NCBI RefSeq assembly: GCF_902489635.1
Contig: NZ_CABUAN010000050.1
Span: forward strand, 1 to 11,877
Origin: an uncultured Porphyromonas sp.
Lineage (GTDB): Bacteria > Bacteroidota > Bacteroidia > Bacteroidales > Porphyromonadaceae
Direction: 5' to 3'
Length of the DNA stretch: 11,877 nt
The translations under genes were made by a program, and so were the position numbers. The notes under the pieces were generated by a model. The model did no database searches. It had not been told where the DNA came from and was given only the letters and a program-made list of their open reading frames with translations. The first letter of the stretch is position 1; each line of letters begins with the position of its first letter. Below, piece by piece: positions 1 to 7,262 of the stretch.

Positions 1-89
1 AAGTTTCATTTGATTCCTCCGAGGAATTTTTTCTTTCCTACCTGGGAAATAAAAATTCTCCACGTGGAAATTTCGAAATATCCACGTGG
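1..89. repeat. Phased palindrome array, left copy (cut by window edge)
   Basis: Palindromic elements lie at 16-24 (CCTCCGAGG), 38-45 (CTACCTGG, a degenerate CCACGTGG), 60-67 (CCACGTGG) and 82-89 (CCACGTGG). Their centres are 21.5, 22 and 22 bp apart. The AAG at 1-3 matches the end of a further CCGAAG element cut by the window edge. Spacers are 12-14 nt and AT-rich, and the one at 68-81 is itself nearly palindromic (ATTTCGAAAT). The same layout recurs at 11233-11392 and 11661-11817. No protein is supported here. Function unknown. Confidence 0.85.
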
Positions 90-170
90 AAATCACTTTT
101 CTCCGACATAGCGTCGTTTTGATATGTAGTCAGTTCTAAATTATTGTAACAAGCCAGCATTGAATTTGCC
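90..170 (+). repeat. Conserved tail module of the array element, left copy
   Basis: This stretch follows the last CCACGTGG and carries AAATCACTTTT, GTTTTGATATGTAG, CTAAATTATTGTA and GAATTTGCC in order. The same blocks occur in the same order at 11393-11472, directly after the last CCACGTGG of that array. By eye the two copies agree over most positions, with one small indel near 110. Together with the array, 1-170 is a direct repeat of 11304-11472. It lies just upstream of the hpt promoter region, so it could influence hpt transcription, but no site can be assigned. Confidence 0.8.
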
Positions 171-190
171 TTGGGGTGTCGAAGGGAGTG

Positions 191-221
191 AGGTGGTGCA
201 TCACCTATTTTTGTACCTTTG
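191..221 (+). promoter_or_regulatory. Candidate hpt promoter with inverted repeat
   Basis: TACCTTTG at 214-221 fits the Bacteroidales -7 consensus TAnnTTTG. No TTTG is present about 19 nt upstream. Instead an inverted repeat, AGGTG-N6-CACCT (191-206), occupies the -33 region and could be an operator. The predicted leader of about 65 nt contains a small perfect hairpin, AGCGG-CCT-CCGCT (246-258), before the ATG at 289. The -7 match is seen directly; the operator role is inferred. Confidence 0.5.
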
Positions 222-288
222 TGCTACTCACTACAATAAAAAAGAAGCGGCCTCCGCTATGAGAGACCGCCAGCTTGTTATTTTCACT

Positions 289-831
289 ATGACTGATCAG
301 GAGATTATAGTACACGACAAGACCTTTGTACCATACATCAAGGGAGAGCAGCTGCGTGCAGCCTCACGGCGACTAGCGGAGCAGATACGCCAAGACACAG
401 AGGGACGTGATCCACTCTTCGTCTGCATTATGAACGGCTCCTTCATGTTTGCCGCAGAGCTACTGCAGGCGATCAACACCTCTGCGGAGGTTGCCTTCGC
501 ACGTTACTCCAGCTACTCTGGCATGGGGAGCACTTACCAGCTTAAGGAGGTGATGCCCGTGACAGCACCGCTAGCGGGTCGCATGGTCATCGTCATAGAG
601 GATCTGATCGACACGGGCTTTACGATGATGAAGCTCAAGGAGAAGTTTCTTGCCGACGGTGCTGCTGAGGTACGCATAGCCACTATGCTACTCAAGCCCG
701 AGGCGCTCCAGTGTCCTATCCATGCCGACTATGTGGGGATGGAGATCCACAACAGCTTCATCGTCGGACACGGCCTCGACTACAACGAGCTGGGGCGTAT
801 GCTCGATGACATCTATATACTTAAAGAGTAA
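289..831 (+). CDS. hpt: Hypoxanthine phosphoribosyltransferase
   Basis: Purine salvage enzyme that joins hypoxanthine (and usually guanine) to PRPP to give IMP or GMP in the cytosol. The 180-residue product has the PRPP-binding loop VIEDLIDTGFT at about residues 102-112, with the Glu-Asp pair typical of type I phosphoribosyltransferases. It also has the early FVCIMNGSFMF strand (44-54), equivalent to the family's 'L.GS..F' loop, and FIVGHGLDYNE (157-167) near the C-terminus. The length is normal for the family. The frame is open back to 160, but that would start inside the repeat tail and ahead of the promoter. ATG 289 (MTDQEI) or ATG 259 (MRDRQL) are the realistic starts, and 289 gives a family-like N-terminus. 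It is the first gene of the plus-strand block, with adk 61 nt downstream. Confidence 0.93.
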   Translation: MTDQEIIVHDKTFVPYIKGEQLRAASRRLAEQIRQDTEGRDPLFVCIMNGSFMFAAELLQAINTSAEVAFARYSSYSGMGSTYQLKEVMPVTAPLAGRMVIVIEDLIDTGFTMMKLKEKFLADGAAEVRIATMLLKPEALQCPIHADYVGMEIHNSFIVGHGLDYNELGRMLDDIYILKE

Positions 832-892
832 TCATACAGGAATAATCATACGGTCCACAGAGACCATCTAAACCAAGTTCTATCTAAAAGCA

Positions 893-1480
893 ATGATCCA
901 CGTAATAATCTTCGGCGCACCAGGTGCTGGCAAGGGTACACAGAGCCAATTCATCGAGCAGCATTACCACCTAGAGCATATCTCTACAGGCGATCTACTC
1001 CGACAGGAGATCGCTCGCCAGTCTCCTCTGGGCAAGCGCGTACAGAGTATCATCTCCCAGGGGCATCTAGTAGATGACGACACGATTATCGACCTTATAG
1101 CCAATGAGCTGCACCACCTGCCCGAGGGCATAGAGGGAGTTATCTTCGATGGCTTCCCCCGTACGGTAGCACAGGCTGAGGCACTCGATGCACTCCTAGA
1201 GAAGGATAAGACGAGCGTGGATTGCTTGATCGAGCTCAAGGTGCCCGAAGAGGAGCTACGTACACGACTACTCAATCGTGCTAAGATCGAGGGGCGTGCC
1301 GATGACACACCCGAGGTGATTGCTGACCGCATACGCGTCTACAATGAGCGCACACTCCCGATCGTAGACTACTACCACCGCAAGGGGGTACACTACGAGG
1401 TGCCTGGCGCCGGCTCCATAGAGGAGATCACGGAGGCTATCTTCGTATCGATAGACAAGAGCTTACAGCACAACAAGTAA
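893..1480 (+). CDS. adk: Adenylate kinase
   Basis: Catalyses ATP + AMP = 2 ADP and sets the cytosolic adenylate balance. The 195-residue protein begins with the P-loop GAPGAGKGT (8-16), followed by STGDLLR (31-37) of the AMP-binding region, FDGFPRT (85-91), and RADDTPEVI (135-143) after the LID. The LID segment around 128-136 is short and has no cysteines, so this is the short, zinc-free form of about 190 residues and not the long bacterial form of about 215. The stop codon is 4 nt before the obgE ATG, so the two are almost certainly co-transcribed and possibly translationally coupled. hpt lies immediately upstream, grouping salvage with nucleotide interconversion. Confidence 0.96.
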   Translation: MIHVIIFGAPGAGKGTQSQFIEQHYHLEHISTGDLLRQEIARQSPLGKRVQSIISQGHLVDDDTIIDLIANELHHLPEGIEGVIFDGFPRTVAQAEALDALLEKDKTSVDCLIELKVPEEELRTRLLNRAKIEGRADDTPEVIADRIRVYNERTLPIVDYYHRKGVHYEVPGAGSIEEITEAIFVSIDKSLQHNK

Positions 1481-1484
1481 ACCA

Positions 1485-2624
1485 ATGGCAGGTGAGAGCA
1501 ACTTTGTAGACTACGTCAAGATCTATCTCCGCTCGGGCAAGGGCGGGAGAGGATCGGCACACTTTCGTCGTGAGAAGTACATCCCCAAGGGTGGTCCCGA
1601 CGGAGGTGACGGTGGTTGTGGCGGTAGCATTTATATAGAGGCCAACCAAAACTACTGGACGCTCCTACACCTGCGCTACAATCGTCATATCATCGCCGAG
1701 AGTGGCGAGGCGGGCGGTGCTAAGCTTCAGACGGGCGCCGATGCGCCAGACATTGTGATCGAGGTGCCTTGCGGGACGAGCGTACATGACGCCACGACGG
1801 GTGAGTTTATCCTAGATGTGTCGCAGCATGGTGAGCGGCACCTCCTCCTCCCTGGCGGACGTGGAGGCAAGGGTAATAACTTCTTCAAGACCTCGACAAA
1901 TCAAGCACCCCGCTACGCACAGCCTGGCGAACCAAGTCAGGAGCGTCTCGTGGTGCTGCAGCTCAAGACGTTGGCCGATGTGGGGTTGGTCGGGCTACCC
2001 AATGCGGGTAAGTCGACGCTCCTAGCAGCACTCTCAGCTGCGAAGCCTAAAATTGCGGACTATCCCTTCACCACGCTACAACCGAACCTAGGGATGGTCT
2101 CCTATCGTGACAACCGTTCCTTCGTCATGGCGGACATTCCTGGCATCATCGAGGGTGCCGCCGAGGGTAAGGGGCTGGGGCTTCGCTTCCTCAGACACAT
2201 CGAGCGCAACTCGATCCTGCTCTTTATGGTGCCTATCGACAGCCCCGACATCATCGCCGAGTATCGGATGCTATGCCGTGAGCTGGAGGAGTACAACCCA
2301 GGACTAGTCGACAAGCGACACATTCTAGCGATCACCAAGATAGACATGGCAGACAGCGAGCTTATCGATCTGGTCTCGGAGACGCTCCCCGAGGATGTAC
2401 CGACGATCTTTATCTCTGCCGTGGCACAGCGAGGACTGACCGAGCTGAAGGATCTGATATGGCGAGAGATCAATGCCCCCTCGCTACATGACCCGAACGA
2501 GATCCTGCGCCAACCACTCAACGACCGCACGACACAAGAGGACGATGATCCTGATAACCCGCTACCGAAGCTGAAAGTAGAGGAGGATCACGACCTCATA
2601 GATGACATCATCTGGGAGGAGTAA
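1485..2624 (+). CDS. obgE: Obg-family GTPase ObgE/CgtA
   Basis: Essential GTPase that binds the 50S ribosomal subunit and is linked in other bacteria to ribosome maturation and the stringent response. The 379-residue protein has the glycine-rich Obg fold at the N-terminus (GKGGRGSAHFRREK at 18-31, then Gly-rich segments to about 158). The G domain follows: G1 GLPNAGKST (170-178), G2 PFTT (194-197), G3 DIPG (217-220) with the Obg-specific IIEGAAEGKGLG after it, G4 TKID (284-287) and G5 SA (311-312). The C-terminus is short and strongly acidic (DDDPDNP to DDIIWEE), as in many Obg proteins. The start 4 nt after adk is well placed. A 63-nt gap without a clear terminator or consensus promoter separates it from the next gene. 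Confidence 0.97.
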   Translation: MAGESNFVDYVKIYLRSGKGGRGSAHFRREKYIPKGGPDGGDGGCGGSIYIEANQNYWTLLHLRYNRHIIAESGEAGGAKLQTGADAPDIVIEVPCGTSVHDATTGEFILDVSQHGERHLLLPGGRGGKGNNFFKTSTNQAPRYAQPGEPSQERLVVLQLKTLADVGLVGLPNAGKSTLLAALSAAKPKIADYPFTTLQPNLGMVSYRDNRSFVMADIPGIIEGAAEGKGLGLRFLRHIERNSILLFMVPIDSPDIIAEYRMLCRELEEYNPGLVDKRHILAITKIDMADSELIDLVSETLPEDVPTIFISAVAQRGLTELKDLIWREINAPSLHDPNEILRQPLNDRTTQEDDDPDNPLPKLKVEEDHDLIDDIIWEE

Positions 2625-2687
2625 CTGCCTACTAAGGATGATGGTCACAACACTTTATCTTATAACTACTAACCTAGCATATATTCT

Positions 2688-3425
2688 ATGAACTATCATC
2701 AATACAGTACCCCTGAGCTAGTCACGACGCAGCTCGCACAGTTTATCGCTGAAGCCGTTGAGGCGACCGAAGGCGACTTTCATCTAGCGCTCTCACTAGA
2801 GGAGCATGCGGAGATCTTAGCCAAGGCACTCACCTCAGAGCCTTGGCGCAGTCGTATCGACTGGAAGCGGGTACACTTCTACCTCCTTCACGAGCAGCTG
2901 GGCGAAGCCGATCTAGCGCATCGCACGCTGCTACAGCGTCTGCTCTTCGATCCGCTACAGATCCCCGCGGAGCATATCCACGCTGTGGAGGAGGCTGCAC
3001 AAGAGCCCGCACAGGCTGCGACCGCTCTGCAGCAGCATGTAGCGGAGCGTGTAAGCCATCTAGACGGTCGTCCGCAGTTTGACCTAGCCCTCCTCGAGAT
3101 GGGTGTGGATGGTCACCTCGCTGGGGTCTATCCCGACCAGGTGGAGCTGTATATCTCAGATGACGTCTTCGCGCCTAACGAGATGACCACCGAGCAGGGC
3201 AAGCAGCGTCAGCTGGTTACCATCACGCTCGAGGCACTCGAAGAGTCTAAGCGACTGGTCTTCCTTGCACTCGGACAGGATGTGCGCCACGCTGTGGGAC
3301 ACATTATCAATCTACTCCCCGAGGCGAAGGCTTATCCCGCCAACTTCCTTGCGGCAAAGATCCCCTGGGTACATCTCTTTGCCGATGATCAGGCGATGCG
3401 TGAGAAGTCGTATGCGATCTATTAG
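2688..3425 (+). CDS. pgl: Divergent 6-phosphogluconolactonase / glucosamine-6-P isomerase-family protein
   Basis: The nearest family is 6-phosphogluconolactonase, which hydrolyses 6-phosphogluconolactone in the oxidative pentose-phosphate pathway. The 245-residue length fits. The clearest match is FDLALLEMGVDGHLAGVYPD (131-150), equivalent to the family's 'LLGMGxDGHxASLFP' with the catalytic-region His at 143. The segment after RVHFYLLHEQLG (61-72) resembles the 'V.ff..DER.V' strand, and the C-terminal PANFLAAKIPWVHLFADDQA (217-236) fits the usual 'PA..l.......ffvD..A'. Two family hallmarks look altered: the early Gly-rich sugar-phosphate loop reads LALSLEEH (33-40), and the DER motif reads HEQ (68-70). 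It may therefore have a different substrate or reduced activity. hflX starts 8 nt downstream. No G6P dehydrogenase or 6-phosphogluconate dehydrogenase gene is in the window. Confidence 0.72.
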   Translation: MNYHQYSTPELVTTQLAQFIAEAVEATEGDFHLALSLEEHAEILAKALTSEPWRSRIDWKRVHFYLLHEQLGEADLAHRTLLQRLLFDPLQIPAEHIHAVEEAAQEPAQAATALQQHVAERVSHLDGRPQFDLALLEMGVDGHLAGVYPDQVELYISDDVFAPNEMTTEQGKQRQLVTITLEALEESKRLVFLALGQDVRHAVGHIINLLPEAKAYPANFLAAKIPWVHLFADDQAMREKSYAIY

Positions 3426-3433
3426 CCCTCTGT

Positions 3434-4669
3434 ATGAAAGAGTTTATCAAGACTTCTCAATCGAGTGAGCGCACGATCCTCGTGGGGCTCATTACTCCCG
3501 ACGTGTCGGAGACGCAGGCGGAGGAGTATCTTGATGAGCTAGCCTTTCTCTCAGAGACTGCGGGTGCAGAGCCTGTGGCGCGCTTCTTACAGCGTCTTGA
3601 CACGCCGCACCCCGCCACCTTTGTGGGCAAAGGCAAGCTCGACGAGATCGCCGAGTATGTCTCTGCCCATGAAGTGGGGCTGGCCATCTTTGACGATGAG
3701 CTGGCTCCCAATCAGCTGCGCAACATAGAGCGACAACTAGGCATACGCATCCTCGACCGCACCTCGCTCATCCTCGACATCTTTGCCACGCGAGCACAGA
3801 CGGCTCACGCCAAGACGCAGGTAGAGATGGCGCAGTACCAATACATGCTCCCGCGTCTGACCCGACTGTGGACGCACCTCGAGCGGCAGCGTGGTGGTAA
3901 CATCGGACTACGTGGCCCGGGTGAGACGCAGCTAGAGACCGACCGACGGATCATCCTGCGCAAGATCTCACAGCTCAAGGAGCAGCTCAAGAAGATCGAC
4001 AAGCAGAAGAGCGTACAGCGACAGAACCGTGGCAAGATGGTGCGTGTCGCCCTCGTTGGCTATACCAATGTGGGTAAGTCTACGTTGATGAATGTCCTCG
4101 CTAAGAGCGACATCTTTGCCGAAAACAAGCTCTTTGCGACGCTCGACACGACCGTTCGCAAGGTTGTTTTGGGAAACCTCCCCTTCCTTCTAGCCGACAC
4201 GGTGGGCTTCATACGCAAGCTCCCGACACAGCTGGTAGAGTCGTTCAAGAGTACCCTCGACGAGGTACGCGAGTCAGACCTCATCCTGCACGTTGTAGAC
4301 ATCTCGCACCCGGAGTTCGAAGATCAGATAGCGGTAGTCACCGAGACACTCCGAGAGATTGACGCTCTGGGCGACAAACCTCAGATACTTGTCTTCAACA
4401 AGATCGATGCTTACCAGCATATTCCCAAAGATCCTGACGATCTGACACCCGCGACCAAGCTCAACCGCACACGGGAGGAGCTGGAGAAGAGCTGGATGGC
4501 GCGCATGGGCAACGACTGTACCTTCATCTCGGCACGTACAGGCGAGGGGATGGACGAGCTGCGACGGCTCCTCTACGAGCGTGTCAAGGAGATCCACATA
4601 CAGCGCTACCCCTACAACGACTTCCTCTACCAGGACTATAGCGATCTGATGGACGATGGCGCAGAGTAA
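3434..4669 (+). CDS. hflX: Ribosome-associated GTPase HflX
   Basis: HflX binds the 50S subunit and, in characterised bacteria, splits stalled or idle 70S ribosomes under stress. The 411-residue protein has the HflX N-terminal domain with FVGKGKLDEI (63-72) and FDDELAPNQLRNIE (86-99), then the linker signature GLRGPGETQLE (158-168) and a charged helical stretch (about 171-202). The G domain contains G1 GYTNVGKST (209-217), G2 TLDTT (236-240), G3 DTVGF (255-259), G4 NKID (322-325) and G5 SAR (366-368). Length and order are standard. The gene begins 8 nt after the lactonase-family gene, and its last 14 nt overlap the start of the acyltransferase gene, indicating coupling. Together with obgE, it puts two ribosome-binding GTPases in one gene block. 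Confidence 0.97.
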   Translation: MKEFIKTSQSSERTILVGLITPDVSETQAEEYLDELAFLSETAGAEPVARFLQRLDTPHPATFVGKGKLDEIAEYVSAHEVGLAIFDDELAPNQLRNIERQLGIRILDRTSLILDIFATRAQTAHAKTQVEMAQYQYMLPRLTRLWTHLERQRGGNIGLRGPGETQLETDRRIILRKISQLKEQLKKIDKQKSVQRQNRGKMVRVALVGYTNVGKSTLMNVLAKSDIFAENKLFATLDTTVRKVVLGNLPFLLADTVGFIRKLPTQLVESFKSTLDEVRESDLILHVVDISHPEFEDQIAVVTETLREIDALGDKPQILVFNKIDAYQHIPKDPDDLTPATKLNRTREELEKSWMARMGNDCTFISARTGEGMDELRRLLYERVKEIHIQRYPYNDFLYQDYSDLMDDGAE

Positions 4670-5630
4670 CCAGCTCACACGATGGCAGCGACTACGGCTT
4701 CGGCTGATGCGCTCTACATTGCGGGGCTTGGCACGCTTGCCCCGCTCTTTTGTTGATCGCGTACTAGTCCCTACCCTCGACTGGCTGCTCTATCATCTCT
4801 TTAAGTACCGACGTCAGGTGGTAGAGGAAAACATTCGCCTCACCCTCACACATCTCTCGCCTGCTGAGCAAAAGGAGGTCGGCAGAAGCTTTTACCATCA
4901 TCTTGCGGAGCTCATGCTTCACGAGGCGCACTACGCTTACGGCTCAGACGAGCAGGTGCGCCAGCTCTTTCGTCTCGAGCAGACGGAGCTACTGGATCAG
5001 CTCTACGAGGCGGGACATAGACAGCTCTTCGTCCTCTTGGGGCACATTGGTCCTTGGGAGCTGATGGGTTCCTCGGCACTACACCTAGACCAGAGTCGCT
5101 ATCAGCTGCATGTCATCTACAAGCGACTGCACAATCCCGTCGCCGATCAGCTCACCCATGAGATGCGGGAGCAGCACTACGCCCAGTGCATTGAGATGAT
5201 GCAGCTGGCTCGTACGATGGTGCGTCATCGCAGCGAACAGACCGATGAGCGTATGCAGATCTACTGCCTACTAGCCGACCAATCGCCTGACTACGAGCAG
5301 GTGCGCTATGCTACGTCGCTCTTCGGGCGTACCACACCCTTTGTCACAGGGTGGAGTCACCTAGCCATCAAGCTGCAGATACCGATCCTCTTCTATGAGA
5401 TACGTCATGACGACCAGGCTAAGCAATGGGTCGGCACCTTCCGGCTGCTCTGTGAGCATCCGACCGACAAGCTACAGCATCAGCTCGTCGACGACTATGT
5501 GACACTGCTAGAGGAAAACATTCGCCTAGCACCCCACCGCTGGCTCTGGAGCCACAAGCGCTGGCGCTTTGATCCGCACGACTTCCCGCAGATGGTCTAC
5601 TCACCACGATGCGACGACTTATCATTATAG
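4656..5630 (+). CDS. LpxL/HtrB-family lipid A acyltransferase
   Basis: Likely adds a secondary acyl chain to lipid A at the inner leaflet of the cytoplasmic membrane. The 324-residue protein shows the family's HxxxxxE catalytic pair as HIGPWE (His130, Glu135), preceded by the strand QLFVLLG. It also has VVEENIRLTL (55-64, the usual 'V..NL.l.f' helix), LLADQSPD (205-212), LFGRTTPFVTG (222-232) and the C-terminal PHRWLWSHKRWRF (293-305), matching the family's 'P..WlW.HkRWk'. A basic, hydrophobic N-terminus (about 8-50) should anchor it. The canonical HFGNWE has become HIGPWE, keeping His and Glu. The ATG at 4656 overlaps hflX by 14 nt. The next gene is an O-antigen ligase-like protein, consistent with an envelope role. 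Which acyl position it modifies cannot be told. Confidence 0.88.
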   Translation: MAQSNQLTRWQRLRLRLMRSTLRGLARLPRSFVDRVLVPTLDWLLYHLFKYRRQVVEENIRLTLTHLSPAEQKEVGRSFYHHLAELMLHEAHYAYGSDEQVRQLFRLEQTELLDQLYEAGHRQLFVLLGHIGPWELMGSSALHLDQSRYQLHVIYKRLHNPVADQLTHEMREQHYAQCIEMMQLARTMVRHRSEQTDERMQIYCLLADQSPDYEQVRYATSLFGRTTPFVTGWSHLAIKLQIPILFYEIRHDDQAKQWVGTFRLLCEHPTDKLQHQLVDDYVTLLEENIRLAPHRWLWSHKRWRFDPHDFPQMVYSPRCDDLSL

Positions 5631-5637
5631 TACGCTG

Positions 5638-7188
5638 ATGCCTTCACACACCGCCATCGCCAGAGAGTGCGCTCTCGCCAGTCGCCTGGCACGCTTTGCC
5701 TCTCGCTACTTCCTGCTGATCGTCGTAGCGGTAGCCCTTGTCGTCGCCCTCGTCGTCGCCCTCACGGGAGCTTATCCTCACCGCACGCCCGAGACGCTAC
5801 TGGCTCGAGACATACTGACCTACCAGCCCCTACTGCTGACGGTCGCTGTGATCCTCTCCATTGGCGCAGTACTATTGCCGTGGTTTGTGGCAAAAGGGGA
5901 GACCCGTGCTGCTGGAGCAAAGCTCGACTATCGGCATCACTTCGTTCCCCTCCTCTGCTTTGGCTTAGGCTATGCCAATCTATTGCTCGGGGTGGTCGAT
6001 AGCTACCTCGGACTGCAGACGCTCTTCCTCATCGGGATGATCGTGGACAACCGCTGGGAGGAGCGAGCGAGCCTCTGTCGTCCACTCCGCCAGCGCATTG
6101 TCTTTCCCTTGGCTCTCACGGCTATGCTCTATATCCTCTATACAGTGGTCGTTGCCGTTGGCTGGTCCGCAAATAAAGAGATTGCGCTCGACTATTGGAG
6201 CCGCGAAATCTGGCTACTTGCGATCCCCCTCTACTTCCTCATATATAGTGGTCCGTCGGAGCGTCTCACGCAGAGCTTTTGGCAAGTAGCTCTGCGCATC
6301 GCATGGGTCTACTTGGTCGTCTTCCTCATCTTCTATTACAGCGTCCTGATCAGCTGTGGCACCAGTCCGCTCATCACGCTCACACTCAACAAGGGCTACC
6401 TCAACGAGGCGGGCTTCGTTACCGATAGCTCCCACATGCTGATGCCTTTTACCTTCACGCACTACACCTATCTAGGCGTTTACCTGCTGATCCCCGTCGT
6501 GATGAGTATCTGTAGTCGTGAGCGCACTCTGCGCCTCCACGCCTACGCTGTGCTACTCGCCATCGTCCTCTACGGCTATGCCCTGCAAGCGCGCTACCTG
6601 CTACTCATGGCTGTCGCTGTCGGTGGGTATGCGCTCCTTTATCAGATCACAGCACGGATACAAGGAGTCAAGCATACGGGTCGCCTGGCTGCTTACGTCA
6701 TACTCTCGGGAGCTCTCCTCCTGACGCTCGTCTACACCACTTCACCCTATCTCATGCATGGCTATCTCGATGGCACGGTACGCAACGATGCGCTACTGGT
6801 TAGTTATCAAGCAGCGCATGAGGTACCCATACTGATCGGCGGTGGACTAGACTACGCCTACACGCTACTGCAGACGCTACCCTTCGGGACTGCTGAAGAG
6901 CCACATCTCTTCCACTTTCATAATCAATATATGCAGACGCTCGTGCAGAGTGGCATCATCGGACTCTTGCTCTGGCTCTCGCTCCTCGGCTCCATGCTCT
7001 GGATAGCTCGTAAGCGACACCATAGTGCCCTCATCGTTGTGATCTCGCTCTGGATCATCCTCTGCAATGTAGACCTCGTCAGCTACCTCCCCGAGTACCT
7101 CATCGGGATGCTCTTTCTCCTCTGCCTGGCACTCTCCTCAGATGTCTCTCTTGAGAAAAGCGTAAAGACGATCCCTATATGTGAGTAA
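5638..7188 (+). CDS. O-antigen ligase/polymerase-like membrane protein (Wzy/WaaL fold)
   Basis: A polytopic protein of 516 residues with roughly 11-12 hydrophobic segments, for example 24-44, 64-84, 103-122, 155-175, 190-203, 220-238, 275-292, 303-335, 351-367, 440-456 and 465-500. Before the last pair of helices lies HFHNQYMQTLVQSGIIG (426-442), which matches the 'HNxyLqxlxexGixGl' signature of the O-antigen ligase/Wzy superfamily and contains its conserved His. YALQARYLLLMA (314-325) offers the Arg often seen in a central helix. By family it would ligate or polymerise polysaccharide at the periplasmic face; the substrate is unknown. The frame is open back to 5569, but ATG 5638, 7 nt after the acyltransferase stop, is the natural start. 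The gene ends just before the promoter of the carboxyltransferase gene. Confidence 0.8.
   Translation: MPSHTAIARECALASRLARFASRYFLLIVVAVALVVALVVALTGAYPHRTPETLLARDILTYQPLLLTVAVILSIGAVLLPWFVAKGETRAAGAKLDYRHHFVPLLCFGLGYANLLLGVVDSYLGLQTLFLIGMIVDNRWEERASLCRPLRQRIVFPLALTAMLYILYTVVVAVGWSANKEIALDYWSREIWLLAIPLYFLIYSGPSERLTQSFWQVALRIAWVYLVVFLIFYYSVLISCGTSPLITLTLNKGYLNEAGFVTDSSHMLMPFTFTHYTYLGVYLLIPVVMSICSRERTLRLHAYAVLLAIVLYGYALQARYLLLMAVAVGGYALLYQITARIQGVKHTGRLAAYVILSGALLLTLVYTTSPYLMHGYLDGTVRNDALLVSYQAAHEVPILIGGGLDYAYTLLQTLPFGTAEEPHLFHFHNQYMQTLVQSGIIGLLLWLSLLGSMLWIARKRHHSALIVVISLWIILCNVDLVSYLPEYLIGMLFLLCLALSSDVSLEKSVKTIPICE
5740..5763 (+). repeat. Two-copy 12-bp in-frame tandem repeat
   Basis: GTCGTCGCCCTC occurs twice back to back within the first transmembrane helix of the ligase-like protein, giving an ALVVALVVAL stretch. 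Each unit encodes four residues, so gain or loss of a copy would change helix length without a frameshift. It may simply reflect biased Val/Ala/Leu codons. Confidence 0.75.
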
Positions 7189-7194
7189 AATATG

Positions 7195-7202
7195 TATCTT
7201 TG
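7195..7202 (+). promoter_or_regulatory. Candidate promoter of the carboxyltransferase gene
   Basis: TATCTTTG fits the Bacteroidales -7 box TAnnTTTG, 60 nt upstream of the ATG at 7263. No TTTG is present at the expected -33 position. Downstream, within the leader, is a short inverted repeat GTCA-GGTGG-TGAC (7211-7223). This suggests the gene is transcribed separately from the LPS genes ending at 7188. Confidence 0.55.
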
Positions 7203-7262
7203 TGGGTGAGGTCAGGTGGTGACACATCAAGCCTTGTAGGTAAAACAACAGATACACTAGAT

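Noticed and set aside
1..89. Iteron-type replication origin
   Set aside because: The 21-22 bp period is suggestive, but three arrays lie within 12 kb, with no replication initiator gene or DnaA-box cluster nearby. It is kept only as an analogy.
160..288. N-terminal extension of hpt from 160
   Set aside because: It would begin inside the repeat tail and ahead of the -7 box, and the extra 43 residues do not look like the family.
2625..2687. Separate promoter before the lactonase-family gene
   Set aside because: The 63-nt gap is AT-rich, but no TAnnTTTG box or terminator is visible.
4274..4678. Minus-strand open frames inside the plus-strand genes
   Set aside because: They are antisense shadows of well-supported genes, with compositions forced by the sense codons.
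5569..5637. Upstream start of the ligase-like gene within the acyltransferase gene
   Set aside because: It adds a Thr/His/Arg-rich segment encoded out of frame in a conserved gene; ATG 5638 directly after the acyltransferase stop is better.
7200..7262. TTG start for the carboxyltransferase
   Set aside because: It lies within the -7 box; ATG 7263 gives MATKKKIQFSLVYRD, a typical start for the family.
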